A stretch of DNA of 64,000 nt from Syngnathus acus (GCF_901709675.1 NC_051090.1:5386342-5450341); one strand, 5' to 3'; counted from the first letter of the stretch, positions 1-30,467 are shown. Program-made: numbers and translations. The notes: generated by a model not told the origin, from the sequence alone.

Positions 1-886
1 CCGGCTCACATTTCTTGTTTATTTTTTTGACTCACTCCTAGCATCTGGGTTGGCGGGTTTTTGACTGGATCTTTCAGTCTCAAGGGTGAGAATTTGGTCA
101 AAAGAAAACAATGTGCGCGACCATTTGTGGATTGACGTTTTATGTTACGTGATGATAGGGGACATCTTGCTTCTCTGTGCTTCATGATTGCTTTTGTACC
201 CATCGGCATCCGCACCTCAGCTCTCAGGTGATTTACACCGCAGGGAGCCTTTCTCCCCCGCTGCTTTCCTCCTCCTGGTTAGCCAAGGTCTCATTCATCA
301 GAGCCTTGAGTCAAGTCTCAGATCGTCTACACTTACATTCGAATCCAAACGGGGCACAGTACAATGTAAAATAATGACCTCATTTGTGTGTGCTTTCCAT
401 TTAGCACACCAAAGTTAGCTTCCATTACTTTCACTTCTCCTCGCTCAGACATGCCGGGGCATAAAGATGAAAAGCAGCTTGATGGACAGAAACCCTGCAC
501 CCCCACCCCGCAACAATCCTGCTCAGGCGTTGATATATGAGATAACAACCATGGCAGAAACTAATGGGCCACTTTTTTATCCCCCCCCCCCAAACTATTT
601 TTTTGATAAAAGTGCGATTATGTCATTCATCTCTACCATGACCTTCAAGGAATCGACTCGAGCTATCAAAGTGAGTTGCTTAGTAACTCCTCGCTGAACA
701 TCGCCGTGATAATCCATGTAAAGCCTTGTCACCTTAATTCCGCAATCTCTTTGCCTTCCTTCACAACCCGCTATCTATTAAACTTCATTTGTTGTCGACT
801 TATTCACAGTAGTTGCCAGGCGATGACTGATACATCTGACACTGGGATGATGACTGGTACAATTTTGTTGTCTTTTGTTTCTGCAG
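1..886 (+). other. polrmt: polrmt intron, no exon recognised
   Basis: This stretch precedes the first recognisable polrmt exon and reads as intron. It ends in a good acceptor: a pyrimidine-rich run, then ctgcag before base 887. I looked for the upstream polrmt segment (the residues before [11 protein letters not shown]) in all plus frames and did not find it, so that exon must lie left of the window. A short C-run at about 580-591 is the only simple repeat seen. Confidence 0.6.
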
Positions 887-3442
887 CTCAATAGTAGAAT
901 CCAACAAATCAACCTCCGGATAAACTATGACATCAAACAGTAAGTGTCTTCTACTTTGACCTTAAATCATCTTAATTCTATTCAATCACCTATTGTTTGT
1001 CATCACACACGCCACAATGTCTCTCAATCTATTTCTTCTCTGTTGTATACGTGGAATCTGGAATAATCTCCCAGCGGGTTTCATTATGAGATGAGTTGCT
1101 AGGTTTGAATGCACAAGTGTGACACGTTGTAATTAACATGCATGTCTTTGGTTGTTTCTTCTCAGGAGGCCCGACATAATGAAGCAGAAGAACGCGTTCC
1201 CACCAAACTTCATCCACTCGCTGGACTCGACACACATGATGTTGACGGCGCTTCACTGTCACAGGTTTGTTGCTAGCTAGCTTTTTTTTTTTTATTAATA
1301 TACGCTACTACTCATTATTGCTTACAAAGCAGTCCTATGTATTGTTTTCATCTACAAATCCTTTTGCAATTTTTAATTTGGTCTATGATTTCTTTTCTCC
1401 TTTCAATCTCCCCAAGCTTCGGTTTGACGTTTGTCTCGGTTCACGACTGTTTCTGGACGCACGCGCTCACAGTGGACACCATGAACAAGGTATTTACTTT
1501 CACTTTCATCCTTTTGCTATCACATTTTCTAGCAGTTATAGCTTGAAAGCAGCCAAGCCGTTTGTCCTTTTTCCGTTTTGACCAAATCAACCAAGCGGTC
1601 CTCCCCCAGTACAATTATCTTCTCGCATAATCCCCCGTCTCTTGACGTGCCGAGGGCCGCCCACCTAATTACACAGGTAATTGAACTCGAGGAAGAAGTA
1701 TTTAACTTATTAGTCAACACTCGGGCATGTGAAGCAGGAAAAAAGGCAGTTTGTCTGAATGAACCGAAGCTCACTCGACCGCAACAAATATGTCAGGTAA
1801 TAAAAAGTGCATGATATATGCCTACATTTTTCTTTAAAATTGGCCCTGGGAAATTATTGCTGACTGACTGTTGGGTAGTCTTGCAGTCAGCTTGCCAATT
1901 GCACAGCGTTATGCACAATTTTGACAGGCGTGAGTGAAGAATGGCAAAATGTGACTTCAACCATTCATTACCTTTGCTAGGTCTGCCGAGAACAATTTGT
2001 GGCACTGCACAGTCAACCCATCCTCCAAGAACTGTCCGACTTCCTGCTGCACAAGTACTGCTCCCGCCTTACGTAAGCGCCACACCCCATATTGGATCTA
2101 TTAGCTTGACAGATTTTTTTTCCCCTGCCTATTCTGCAATGCTTGATTTTCTCACCCAAGGCAGGTTTATCCTCATCTCCTCTTTTTTTTTTTTTTTTTT
2201 TTTCTCGGAAATAATTGGATATTGTATCCTTTCCACTGTAGCCTGCACCCTCTCTCAGCAAAGTTCACAAAGCGCATTGTTCCATGAATGAGGAGATTTT
2301 TTAAAAGGCGTCACAGCCTTCATCCAGAAACGATTGTTTGCAGCCCCTCCTATTTTGCTTTGTGGGCAGTTTTGAATGAGTTTTAATTTGAAGTTTGTAC
2401 TTGCTTTGTGCAGTTTTCCCCCAAGCCCTAACTTTTCTTATTGTGCCCCCTTCATTGGCAGGCCTGACAGGAAAAACAAAATGTACCTGGAGGACCGCAG
2501 GCTCATGCTGCTTCTGGCAGAGGTACCGCAGACAGGTCAGTCAGCATGCGGCTTGTTCCTAAACCTCTGGCCCAGCGCTGCCCCCAGACATTGAGTGCAC
2601 TGTGTTGTGTTTGTCCTAATTGGTTGGAAGAGCATCCGTATGGCCTCAAGCGCTGGAACGAAGCGCTCCACTGGAGCTCGCTGAGCATCAATTTTCTGCT
2701 TCAGTCAGGAGCGACCTGAGCTCGTAATGGCTTTTGCTTGTTTCAATTCATCACTGATTGTTATATTTTTGAAGAAATATGGAAAAGAAAAAAAAAGGGG
2801 CATGAGAGTACGTCACATAATTTATTTTTGGAGAAGTTCCTGTTAACTTTGCTTTTCGATTTTTCATTCTCGGAACAAATGGCCCGCTGTTTACAGAAAT
2901 CCTTTCATCCTTCCAGGGACTTGGAGACGTAGCCATTACGCAAGACAAACCTCCAAACATTAAATCAAACCAATTTCCACATGAGCGACAAACTTCTTTG
3001 AAAAATCGATGAATGGATTTATCGTGCCCACCCCCGCTGAGCGCATGTCTTTGACGCCCCACCCCCGAGTGATGGTTGCCATGGCGACAGCACACAGACA
3101 CGTCCCCCCCGTCAGTCAGGTGCACGGAGGTCCTCTTACACAAGAGGTCAACAGGATCAAATGTCACCCGGTTCAAAAAGTGGCCTTGGATCTTTAAAAC
3201 GCCCAAACATAATGTATTTTTTATTGTGTTCTAATTAATACGTAGATAAGACGTTTCAGCAAAAAATTCCACCTGTTGCTGAATCCAACCCTTAATGTGT
3301 TTTTAATGGATTTCCTATTATAAACTTGATTTTAATTTTCCACTGTTTGTTTTTACAGAAAAATTTTAATCATGCCTGTTTTCCTTCTCTAGGGGACTTT
3401 GATCTGAGCCAGGTGAAAGAATCCACGTATTTCTTCAGCTGA
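887..3442 (+). CDS. polrmt: Mitochondrial DNA-directed RNA polymerase, C-terminal exons (5' partial)
   Basis: Six exons join in frame: 887-939, 1166-1264, 1417-1489, 1981-2072, 2462-2535 and 3393-3442 (441 bp, 146 residues plus stop). The translation is the end of the single-subunit, T7-like mitochondrial RNA polymerase, which transcribes mtDNA and primes its replication in the matrix. Visible family blocks are [20 protein letters not shown] and, in the third exon, [10 protein letters not shown]. The Asp in the latter is the second catalytic metal-binding Asp of the palm (motif C). The protein ends in VKESTYFFS, the conserved thumb/palm terminus. All introns are GT-AG (226, 152, 491, 389 and 857 bp) and phases match at every junction. 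The N-terminal PPR, fingers and most of the palm lie left of the window. The gene converges on hcn2. Confidence 0.95.
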
Positions 3443-3840
3443 GCTTAAGTCTCAACACCAACAGTCTTGGCATTGATTTGGAACACGCACTGCCTGCTTT
3501 TTCAAGCCCTTCGGTCCTTAGACGTTTGGCATCCTGGTAATGAGGCCTCTCTAAGGCCTCTTGTGCGTAAGGGGGCGGGGATGCCCAGAGAGACTTGAAT
3601 CAAGGAAAAGCAGCGGTTTCATAACAAAACGCTTGCATCAGAAGGTGAGAGCTGCACTCGTGCTTTTCAAGTGCCAGTGATTGGCGATGTGTATGTGTAG
3701 TTGCTGGGCGGGCAGGTGGGCGCGGACCCCCGCCAATTGTGACTTGTCGTTATCATCATCATCGACCCATTTCATCAGCATCCATCAATCCATCAACAGC
3801 ACATGAGAGCGTTTGATGCCGTCCACTCTGCCATTCTAAA

Positions 3841-3846
3841 AATAAA
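3841..3846 (+). terminator. polrmt: Candidate polrmt polyadenylation signal AATAAA
   Basis: First plus-strand AATAAA after the polrmt stop, about 400 bp into the presumed 3' UTR. Inference from motif and position only. Confidence 0.45.
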
Positions 3847-4053
3847 CTCAACCACAAAGAAATCCACACGTAATGTTTTTACCACACTGGAAAGAAAAGA
3901 AAGTTGCTTATTTACATAATTTAAAAAAAAAAAAGTATTTTTAATAAAATAAATTTCCAAGAATGGATGAAGAATAGATAAATACTTAGATTTTGTTGAA
4001 AATAATCCTTTAAGGATTTTTTGTTGTTGGAAAAAAAAAAAAAACTGAAAAAT

Positions 4054-4079
4054 GATTACTTCTGAGAATGAAAACAAGA

Positions 4080-4112
<33 letters not shown>

Positions 4113-4160
4113 TCACGATTGCTTCTGAGAATGAAAACAAGAAAAAGTAAAAAAAAAAAT
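4054..4160. repeat. Two-copy tandem duplication, 63-bp period, with poly-A tails
   Basis: The block GCTTCTGAGAATGAAAACAA (first copy has A in place of its first base G) is followed by an AAAAAGT and a long A run. It occurs at 4054 and again at 4117 with one substitution. The A runs differ in length, consistent with slippage. Confidence 0.75.
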
Positions 4161-5284
4161 TTTTTTTTCTATTTAAAGAAAAGAAATGAATAAGGTCAAA
4201 TCAGGAATTAGGAGAACCAATTGTTTTAAAATAGTAAAGACATTTATTTCCATGTTTAATCTTGTTTTCCATTCTGACATTCTAAAAGAAAATCGAGACT
4301 ATTTTTCTCTGACTTAAATTAGTCTTGTAAGAAATCTTTGAGTATCATTTTTTTTCTTTTCAGTGTGGCTCTCCATCCTCCTTTTCAGTGAGTGGATGTG
4401 ACAACCATCCCGAAACACAAAGCGTTGTTTCAAGTCAAAGAGCACGCGCTTGTTCTATCAACTTGTCATATTTCAAAAGTCACCACAAAAGCTTTCCACA
4501 GCCTTCACAGCTCAACATCTTTTTTAAAATTTCCATTTTTCCCTGCAGTACTAGTTGAGGGAGCATTTAAAAATAGCACTCGTGGTGTGTGGACAATACT
4601 TTTAAGAACCATGTGAGGCGACAACGCTCCTATTCTACTCCCTAAGAAACGGGTCGCTTTGAGCTGATTGATGATCATGTATGTTACCTCCTATTTATAT
4701 GTGAAATCATTTTATAAAACTGATAATTGCTTGTTTATGACGGATTGACAGTTTGAAAGTCATTGTGTCAGTGCTTAGTATATAAAAAATTTTTTGGGAA
4801 ATTTGCTTCTCGATTATTTATTTAGGTGTGTGAGGAATAGAAAAAAAGACCTATTCACCATCACATTCCTTTATTGCATTAAAAAGTTTTGCAAAGTGAG
4901 TCACATGATATTTTTTGTGCTTTTCCAACATGCTAAATCGAGTTCAAGAACAGGACGCATTGGAAATCACATTGACTCTATGCTATGCTGTATTCTTATT
5001 CTATTGCGTTGATATATGGAGTATAAGGAACAATGCATTGATATTACACAGCCACACACACAAAGAATATATTATGTAGAGACCACATACAATGCTAGGC
5101 ACTATGTAGGTATGCACAGTTTCAGATGGGAACGCAATCAAGGTCTAAGTAAATAATAGGGGTGTAAATCACGGGTTTTGTAACGATACGATATTTGCCG
5201 ATATCTTAAAGCCTGCTGTGGTTCATTCACGATACATCACGATATAGTGCTCTACGATCGATATAGAACAATATCCTGATTTAT

Positions 5285-8200
5285 GTTTCCAACAAGGCTT
5301 TCAAACTACTTTTAGGGTTTCTAAGATTAGGGTTTCTAACTAGGCTTTCAAAACTAGGGTTAGGGTTTTCGACTAGGGTTTCCAAAGTTAGGGTTAGGAT
5401 TAGGGTTGGGGTTAGGGTTTCTAACTCGGCTTTTCAAAACTAGGGTTTGGGTTAGATTTAGGGTTAGGGTTACTAACTAGGCTTTCAAAACTAGAGTTAG
5501 GGTTAGGGTTTCTAACTAGGCTTTCAAAACTAGGGTTAGGGTTTCCAACTAGGGTTTCCAAGGAGTTTTGCCATCGCTAATTAGGGTTTCAAACTAGGCT
5601 CAGGGTTTCCGACTAGGGTTTTAAACCAAGGTTAGGGTTTCAAACTAGGTTTTAAAGCTAGGGTTAGGGTTTCCAACGAGGGTTTCAAACTACTTTTAGG
5701 GTTTCTAAGATTAGGGTTTCTAACTAGGCTTTCAAAACGAGGGTTAGGGTTTCCGACCAGGGTTTCCAAGGAGTTTTGCCATTGCTATTTAGGGTTTCAA
5801 ACTAGGGTTAGGGTTTCCGACTAGGGTTTTAAACCAAGGTTAGGGTTACAAACTAGGTTTTAAATCTAGGTTTAAGGTTTCCAACAAGGCTTTCAAACTA
5901 CTTTTAGGGTTTCTAAGATTAGGGTTTCTAACTAGGCTTTCAAAACTAGGGTTAGGGTTTTCGACTAGGGTTTCCAAAGTTAGGGTTAGGGTTAGGATTA
6001 GGGTTAGGGTTTCTAACTAGGCTTTCAAAACTAGGGTTAGGGTTAGACTTAGGGTTAGGTTAGGGTTAGGGTTAGAGTTAGGGTTAGGGTTACTAACTAG
6101 GCTTTCAAAACTAGAGTTAGGGTTAGGGTTTCTAACTAGGCTTTCAAAACTAGGGTTAGGGTTTCCAACTAGGGTTTCCAAGGAGTTTTGCCATCGCTAA
6201 TTAGGGTTTCAAACTAGGCTCAGGGTTTCCGACTAGGGTTTTAAACCAAGGTTAGGGTTTCAAACTAGGTTTTAAAGCTAGGGTTAGGGTTTCCAACGAG
6301 GGTTTCAAACTACTTTTAGGGTTTCTAAGATTAGGGTTTCTAACTAGGCTTTCAAAACGAGGGTTAGGGTTTCCGACCAGGGTTTCCAAGGAGTTTTGCC
6401 ATTGCTATTTAGGGTTTCAAACTAGGGTTAGGGTTTCCGACTAGGGTTTTAAACCAAGGTTAGGGTTACAAACTAGGTTTTAAATCTAGGTTTAAGGTTT
6501 CCAACAAGGCTTTCAAACTACTTTTAGGGTTTCTAAGATTAGGGTTTCTAACTAGGCTTTCAAAACTAGGGTTAGGGTTTTCGACTAGGGTTTCCAAAGT
6601 TAGGGTTAGGGTTAGGATTAGGGTTAGGGTTTCTAACTAGGCTTTCAAAACTAGGGTTAGGGTTAGACTTAGGGTTAGGTTAGGGTTAGGGTTAGAGTTA
6701 GGGTTAGGGTTACTAACTAGGCTTTCAAAACTAGAGTTAGGGTTAGGGTTTCTAACTAGGCTTTCAAAACTAGGATTAGGGTTTCCAACTAGGGTTTCCA
6801 AGGAGTTTTGCCATCGCTAATTAGGGTTTCAAACTAGGCTCAGGGTTTCCGACTAGGGTTTTAAACCAAGGTTAGGGTTTCAAACTAGGTTTTAAAGCTA
6901 GGGTTAGGGTTTCCAACGAGGGTTTCAAACTACTTTTAGGGTTTCTAAGATTAGGGTTTCTAACTAGGCTTTCAAAACGAGGGTTAGGGTTTCCGACCAG
7001 GGTTTCCAAGGAGTTTTGCCATTGCTATTTAGGGTTTCAAACTAGGGTTAGGGTTTCCGACTAGGGTTTTAAACCAAGGTTAGGGTTACAAACTAGGTTT
7101 TAAATCTAGGTTTAAGGTTTCCAACAAGGCTTTCAAACTACTTTTAGGGTTTCTAAGATTAGGGTTTCTAACTAGGCTTTCAAAACTAGGGTTAGGGTTT
7201 TCGACTAGGGTTTCCAAAGTTAGGGTTAGGGTTAGGATTAGGGTTAGGGTTTCTAACTAGGCTTTCAAAACTAGGGTTAGGGTTAGATTTAGGGTTAGGT
7301 TAGGGTTAGGGTTAGGGTTAGGGTTACTAACTAGGCTTTCAAAACTAGAGTTAGGGTTAGGGTTTCTAACTAGGCTTTCAAAACTAGGATTAGAGTTTCC
7401 AACTAGGGTTTCCAAGGAGTTTTGCCATCGCTAATTAGGGTTTCAAACTAGGCTCAGGGTTTCCGACTAGGGTTTTAAACCAAGGTTAGGGTTTCAAACT
7501 AGGTTTTAAAGCTAGGGTTAGGGTTTCCAACGAGGGTTTCAAACTACTTTTAGGGTTTCTAAGATTAGGGTTTCTAACTAGGCTTTCAAAACGAGGGTTA
7601 GGGTTTCCGACCAGGGTTTCCAAGGAGTTTTGCCATTGCTATTTAGGGTTTCAAACTAGGGTTAGGGTTTCCGACTAGGGTTTTAAACCAAGGTTAGGGT
7701 TACAAACTAGGTTTTAAATCTAGGTTTAAGGTTTCCAACAAGGCTTTCAAACTACTTTTAGGGTTTCTAAGATTAGGGTTTCTAACTAGGCTTTCAAAAC
7801 TAGGGTTAGGGTTTTCGACTAGGGTTTCCAAAGTTAGGGTTAGGGTTAGGATTAGGGTTAGGGTTTCTAACTAGGCTTTCAAAACTAGGGTTAGGGTTAG
7901 ATTTAGGGTTAGGTTAGGGTTAGGGTTAGAGTTAGAGTTAGGGTTAGGGTTACTAACTAGGCTTTCAAAACTAGAGTTAGGGTTAGGGTTTCTAACTAGG
8001 CTTTCAAAACTAGGGTTAGGGTTTCCAACTAGGGTTTCCAAGGAGTTTTGCCATCGCTAATTAGGGTTTCAAACTAGGCTCAGGGTTTCCGACTAGGGTT
8101 TTAAACCAAGGTTAGGGTTTCAAACTAGGTTTTAAAGCTAGGGTTAGGGTTTCCAACGAGGGTTTCAAACTACTTTTAGGGTTTCTAAGATTAGGGTTTC

Positions 8201-10054
8201 TAACTAGGCTTTCAAAACGAGGGTTAGGGTTTCCGACCAGGGTTTCCAAGGAGTTTTGCCATTGCTATTTAGGGTTTCAAACTAGGGTTAGGGTTTCCGA
8301 CTAGGGTTTTAAACCAAGGTTAGGGTTACAAACTAGGTTTTAAATCTAGGTTTAAGGTTTCCAACAAGGCTTTCAAACTACTTTTAGGGTTTCTAAGATT
8401 AGGGTTTCTAACTAGGCTTTCAAAACTAGGGTTAGGGTTTTCGACTAGGGTTTCCAAAGTTAGGGTTAGGGTTAGGATTAGGGTTAGGGTTTCTAACTAG
8501 GCTTTCAAAACTAGGGTTAGGGTTAGACTTAGGGTTAGGTTAGGGTTAGAGTTAGAGTTAGGGTTAGGGTTAGGGTTAGGGTTACTAACTAGGCTTTCAA
8601 AACTAGAGTTAGGGTTAGGGTTTCTAACTAGGCTTTCAAAACTAGGGTTAGGGTTTCCAACTAGGGTTTCCAAGGAGTTTTGCCATCGCTAATTAGGGTT
8701 TCAAACTAGGCTCAGGGTTTCCGACTAGGGTTTTAAACCAAGGTTAGGGTTTCAAACTAGGTTTTAAAGCTAGGGTTAGGGTTTCCAACGAGGGTTTCAA
8801 ACTACTTTTAGGGTTTCTAAGATTAGGGTTTCTAACTAGGCTTTCAAAACGAGGGTTAGGGTTTCCGACCAGGGTTTCCAAGGAGTTTTGCCATTGCTAT
8901 TTAGGGTTTCAAACTAGGGTTAGGGTTTCCGACTAGGGTTTTAAACCAAGGTTAGGGTTACAAACTAGGTTTTAAATCTAGGTTTAAGGTTTCCAACAAG
9001 GCTTTCAAACTACTTTTAGGGTTTCTAAGATTAGGGTTTCTAACTAGGCTTTCAAAACTAGGGTTAGGGTTTTCGACTAGGGTTTCCAAAGTTAGGGTTA
9101 GGGTTAGGATTAGGGTTAGGGTTTCTAAATAGGCTTTCAAAACTAGGGTTAGGGTTAGACTTAGGGTTAGGTTAGGGTTAGGGTTAGGGTTAGAGTTAGA
9201 CTTAGGGTTAGGTTAGGGTTAGGGTTAGAGTTAGAGTTAGGGTTAGGGTTAGGGTTACTAACTAGGCTTTCAAAACTAGAGTTAGGGTTAGGGTTTCTAA
9301 CTAGGCTTTCAAAACTAGGGTTAGGGTTTCCAACTAGGGTTTCCAAGGAGTTTTGCCATCGCTAATTAGGGTTTCAAACTAGGCTCAGGGTTTCCGACTA
9401 GGGTTTTAAACCAAGGTTAGGGTTTCAAACTAGGTTTTAAAGCTAGGGTTAAGGTTTCCAATGAGGGTTTCAAACTACTTTTAGGGTTTCTAAGATTAGG
9501 GTTTCTAACTAGGCTTTCAAAACGAGGGTTAGGGTTTCCGACCAGGGTTTCCAAGGAGTTTTGCCATTGCTATTAAGGGTTTCAAACTAGGGTTAGGGTT
9601 TCCGACTAGGGTTTTAAACAAAGGTTAGGGTTACAAACTTGGTTTTAATGCTAGGGTTAGGGTTTCCAACGAGGGTTTCAAACTACTTTTATGGTTTCTA
9701 AGATCAAGGTTTCTAACTAGGCTTTCAAAACTAGGGTTAGGGTTTCCGACCAGGGTTTCCAAGGAGTTTTGCCATCGCTAATTAAAGTTTCAAACAAGGG
9801 GTAGGGTTTCCGACTAGGGTTTTAAACCAAGCTTAGGGTTACAAACTAGGTTTTAAAGCTAAGGTTAGGGTTTCCAACGAGGGTTTCATACTACTTTTAG
9901 GGTTTCTAAGATTAGGGTTTCTAACTAGGCTTTCAAACCTAGGGTTAGGGTTTCCGACCAGGGTTTCCAAGGAGTTTTGCCATTGCTAATTAGGGTTTCA
10001 AGCTAGGGTTAGGGTTTCCGACTAGGGTTTTAAATCAAAGTTAGGGTTACAAAC
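5285..10054. repeat. Telomere-like higher-order satellite, ~620-bp unit
   Basis: The array is built from short blocks such as AGGGTTAGGGTTTC, CAAACTAGG and CTAACTAGGCTTTC, arranged in a ~620-bp higher-order unit. The landmark TTTTGCCATCGCTAA ends at 5580, 6200, 6820, 7434, 8060, 8692 and 9365. A second landmark, TTTTGCCATTGCTATTT, lies ~210 bp after each. Spacings are 620, 620, 614, 626, 632 and 673, and the first five differ by multiples of six, matching gain or loss of GGGTTA hexamers. The rightmost ~700 bp is more diverged. Runs of up to four perfect GGGTTA units occur (for example 8555-8585). The minus-strand open frame at 8958-9140 is repeat translation. Confidence 0.9.
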
Positions 10055-10586
10055 TAGGGGTGTAAATCGTGGGTTTTGTAACGATACGATATATCGATAC
10101 AAAGAACCACGATACAATATTTGCCGATATCTTAAAGCCTGCTGTGATTCATTCACGATACATCACGATATAGTGCTCTACGATCGATATAGAACAATAT
10201 CCTGATTTATAACAATTCATACGCAAAATCAACAACGTACTGCAAACTCTTTATTTAGGAAATTACAAAGTGCTTCCAAACGAATGACTTGAAGCCCAAA
10301 GGGGAGCAAATTTCCTCATCTTCTTGGACACTAGCCATAGCACCAGCCCAGGAGCCGCGTAGTTGTCGGCTCCCCTTTCACGTGCCTGCTCTGCTCACAA
10401 CACAACACTGCTCCCGGAAAGAGGAAGCAAGCAACAATGAACTGGATTTCAAAATAAAGTCGTGTCTAATGTCCGAGGTCAAAAACGGGCGATATAGATC
10501 GATGTTTACGTTTAGCATCGATGCCAACAAATCGTAGAGCATTATATCGATTAATCGATGTGTATCGATGAATTGTTACACCCCTA
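10055..10586. mobile_element. Full copy of the non-autonomous hAT-like element
   Basis: This is the complete ~532-bp unit at the right end of the composite insertion. It begins TAGGGGTGTAAATCGTGGG and ends in the complementary ACACCCCTA. The ends are rich in CGAT/ATCG palindromes (GATATATCGATAC, ATCGATTAATCGATG). The interior has no transposase. Its first ~155 bp are repeated, with a ~25-bp gap, at 5157-5284. Confidence 0.75.
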
Positions 10587-11712
10587 GTAAATAACCTTTA
10601 CGTACAATTAACTACAATATGAAATCTTCTTGTATGTAAAACATTTTGCATCACGATGTGTCGCTGCCATGAGTTATAAACTGTAGTTGTGATATTGCTG
10701 TGGTGTAAAAGTAAAGAAGATATATTAACAAGAAAGTCAACATCACTAACATGAAAGGAAAAAACAAGATGACAAAAAAAATAAAAGTCAGGACATAATT
10801 AGGGTCCAACTGATTGATCGGCTGGTATTAGGGTTAGGGTTTATTTAAAATCGGCCATTAAAACATAAGACAAAGATGTTTAAATATTACCCCCTCAACC
10901 CCCAAAATTGGCAAAGTATTGCAAATCAGTCAAATGTTCTGCCTGTAATTTCTATTTCTATTTTTATATATAGACAGTATACTACTTTTATTAGTGGACT
11001 AATAATAGTAATATAAGAAAAACCTGATGTGCTAGAGAAAACAAATGCTTATTCAGAATGAGCGCAAACAACAAGTTATCTAGAAAACCTGACATGCATC
11101 TGTGATTACTACAAAGTTTAGTAAAAATTTGTTGACCCGTGTACTTTTAAGCAGCCAAAAATAAGTTCCACTGGGGCATAATTTGGGCATAAACAAAAAC
11201 ACAGCTGACCTGAAAAATGCTGCTTAAAATAAAACACTTGCGATAGAAAGTCTTGAGCTACACAAAGTGAACAAAATGAAAGAATGATTATCATTGGGGG
11301 AAGAAACCATTATTGGCACAGCATAATGCAATCCAGTGGAAGGGGAATTAATAAGAGACCCAAACAGACCCGAGGGATTCAATTTTCCACTGTGATTAGG
11401 CAGATGAGCTGAATGGAACGTCCCAGTGAGAGGGTTGGTCGGCAACCTAAATGCTTTTGGACACAAATCGGTGACATCCAATGAACTTTTATTGGCACGG
11501 TTGAGCAGCCACTTAAAGCCTGAAGCACTTGGCTGTTGATCCAAATACATTTGAGCCTAGAAGACTGACCTGTATAAAGGATGATCCTATGTTATGCTAG
11601 CATGGTGATTCCTGTTCTTTTTCTAGTCCTCCATCAAAGATAGTTAGGCATATATTGTGAACTAATGCATACAAAGGAGGTGAATTTGGGAGGTTGCTAC
11701 TAAGCTAGGCTA

Positions 11713-11718
11713 TTTATT
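11713..11718 (-). terminator. hcn2: Candidate hcn2 polyadenylation signal
   Basis: TTTATT on the plus strand is AATAAA on the minus strand, about 310 bp past the hcn2 stop. A second one at 11488-11493 is an alternative. Motif and position only. Confidence 0.35.
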
Positions 11719-11780
11719 CTGTGCATTTTCTGTTATGTCAGTGAGCTGAAACAATGCAGAAGAGTTTTGTATCAGTCCAG

Positions 11781-11951
11781 AGGTGTCAAATCCAGGTCCA
11801 AAAAGTAGGGCCCCTGCCACAGTTTGGCTGATTCTAATCAATCAACACGTAAACGAGCTAGCCCCTAAGGAGCGGTTGAGTAAGTTGATTATAGAAGCTA
11901 AAGCTAAACTGTGGGAAGATTGTTAGTTTCAGGACCTGGATTTGACAACTG
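11781..11951. mobile_element. Hairpin MITE, 'gtgtcaaatccaggtcc' family
   Basis: The ends are inverted: GTGTCAAATCCAGGTCC at 11783-11799 against GGACCTGGATTTGACAAC at 11932-11949. An inner pair, CCACAGTTT/AAACTGTGG, extends the fold. The outer motif resembles the start of the units in the 17.3-19.4 kb array (GTGTCAAGCTCTGGTCC) and a fragment at 30468, so these are probably related fish MITEs. Confidence 0.6.
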
Positions 11952-12026
11952 TGACACTGCCCCACTGGAGTACATCGGTTTCCTCAAGTTAAGCCCCTCA
12001 TGAACCCCAGAAGCCTTTAATTATAA

Positions 12027-30354
<18,328 letters not shown>

Positions 30355-30467
30355 GGTGCCAAGGCGAACATCTTGGGAAGCTTGAGGGGGGCGCGCCTGG
30401 TGGTGGCTCACGTACCAACACACGCACAAACTCAATCACACGCGCAAAAAACAAATATTCACAAACA

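Larger units (their letters stand above)
3443..5148. other. polrmt 3' UTR and AT-rich intergenic DNA
   Basis: No gene is seen. The first ~400 bp are probably polrmt 3' UTR. The rest is AT-rich with long A/T runs (for example 4087-4112) and a short tandem duplication at 4054-4160. Open frames here are homopolymer translations. Confidence 0.6.
5157..10586. mobile_element. Composite hAT-like insertion with 8-bp target-site duplication
   Basis: The insertion starts TAGGGGTGTAAATC and ends GTTACACCCCTA, which are complementary termini. It is flanked on both sides by the same 8 bp, GTAAATAA (5149-5156 and 10587-10594). An 8-bp duplication is the hAT-superfamily size. The element has three parts: a 128-bp left terminal piece (5157-5284), a 4.77 kb satellite array (5285-10054) and a complete ~532-bp non-autonomous element (10055-10586). 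The left piece repeats the first part of the complete element, minus about 25 bp. No transposase frame is present. It lies between the 3' ends of polrmt and hcn2. Confidence 0.8.
10595..12026. other. Intergenic DNA and hcn2 3' UTR
   Basis: No gene is seen. Nearest hcn2 this should be its 3' UTR, read on the minus strand. A short TTAGGGTTAGGGTTT relic sits at about 10828-10842. A hairpin MITE is annotated separately at 11781-11951. Confidence 0.55.

Noticed and set aside
600-670. Possible polrmt exon (TFKESTRAIK resembles a polymerase segment)
   Set aside because: The residues that should follow TRAIQ in the family (HWLTESAR and onward) are absent before the next exon, and no acceptor fits. 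The short match is probably chance.
8958-9140. Minus-strand 60-codon open frame rich in Leu-Thr-Leu
   Set aside because: It is a direct translation of the CCCTAA-type satellite.
5285-10054. True chromosome end (telomere)
   Set aside because: Genes continue on both sides, the hexamers are interrupted and embedded in a 620-bp unit, and the whole array lies inside a transposon-like insertion.
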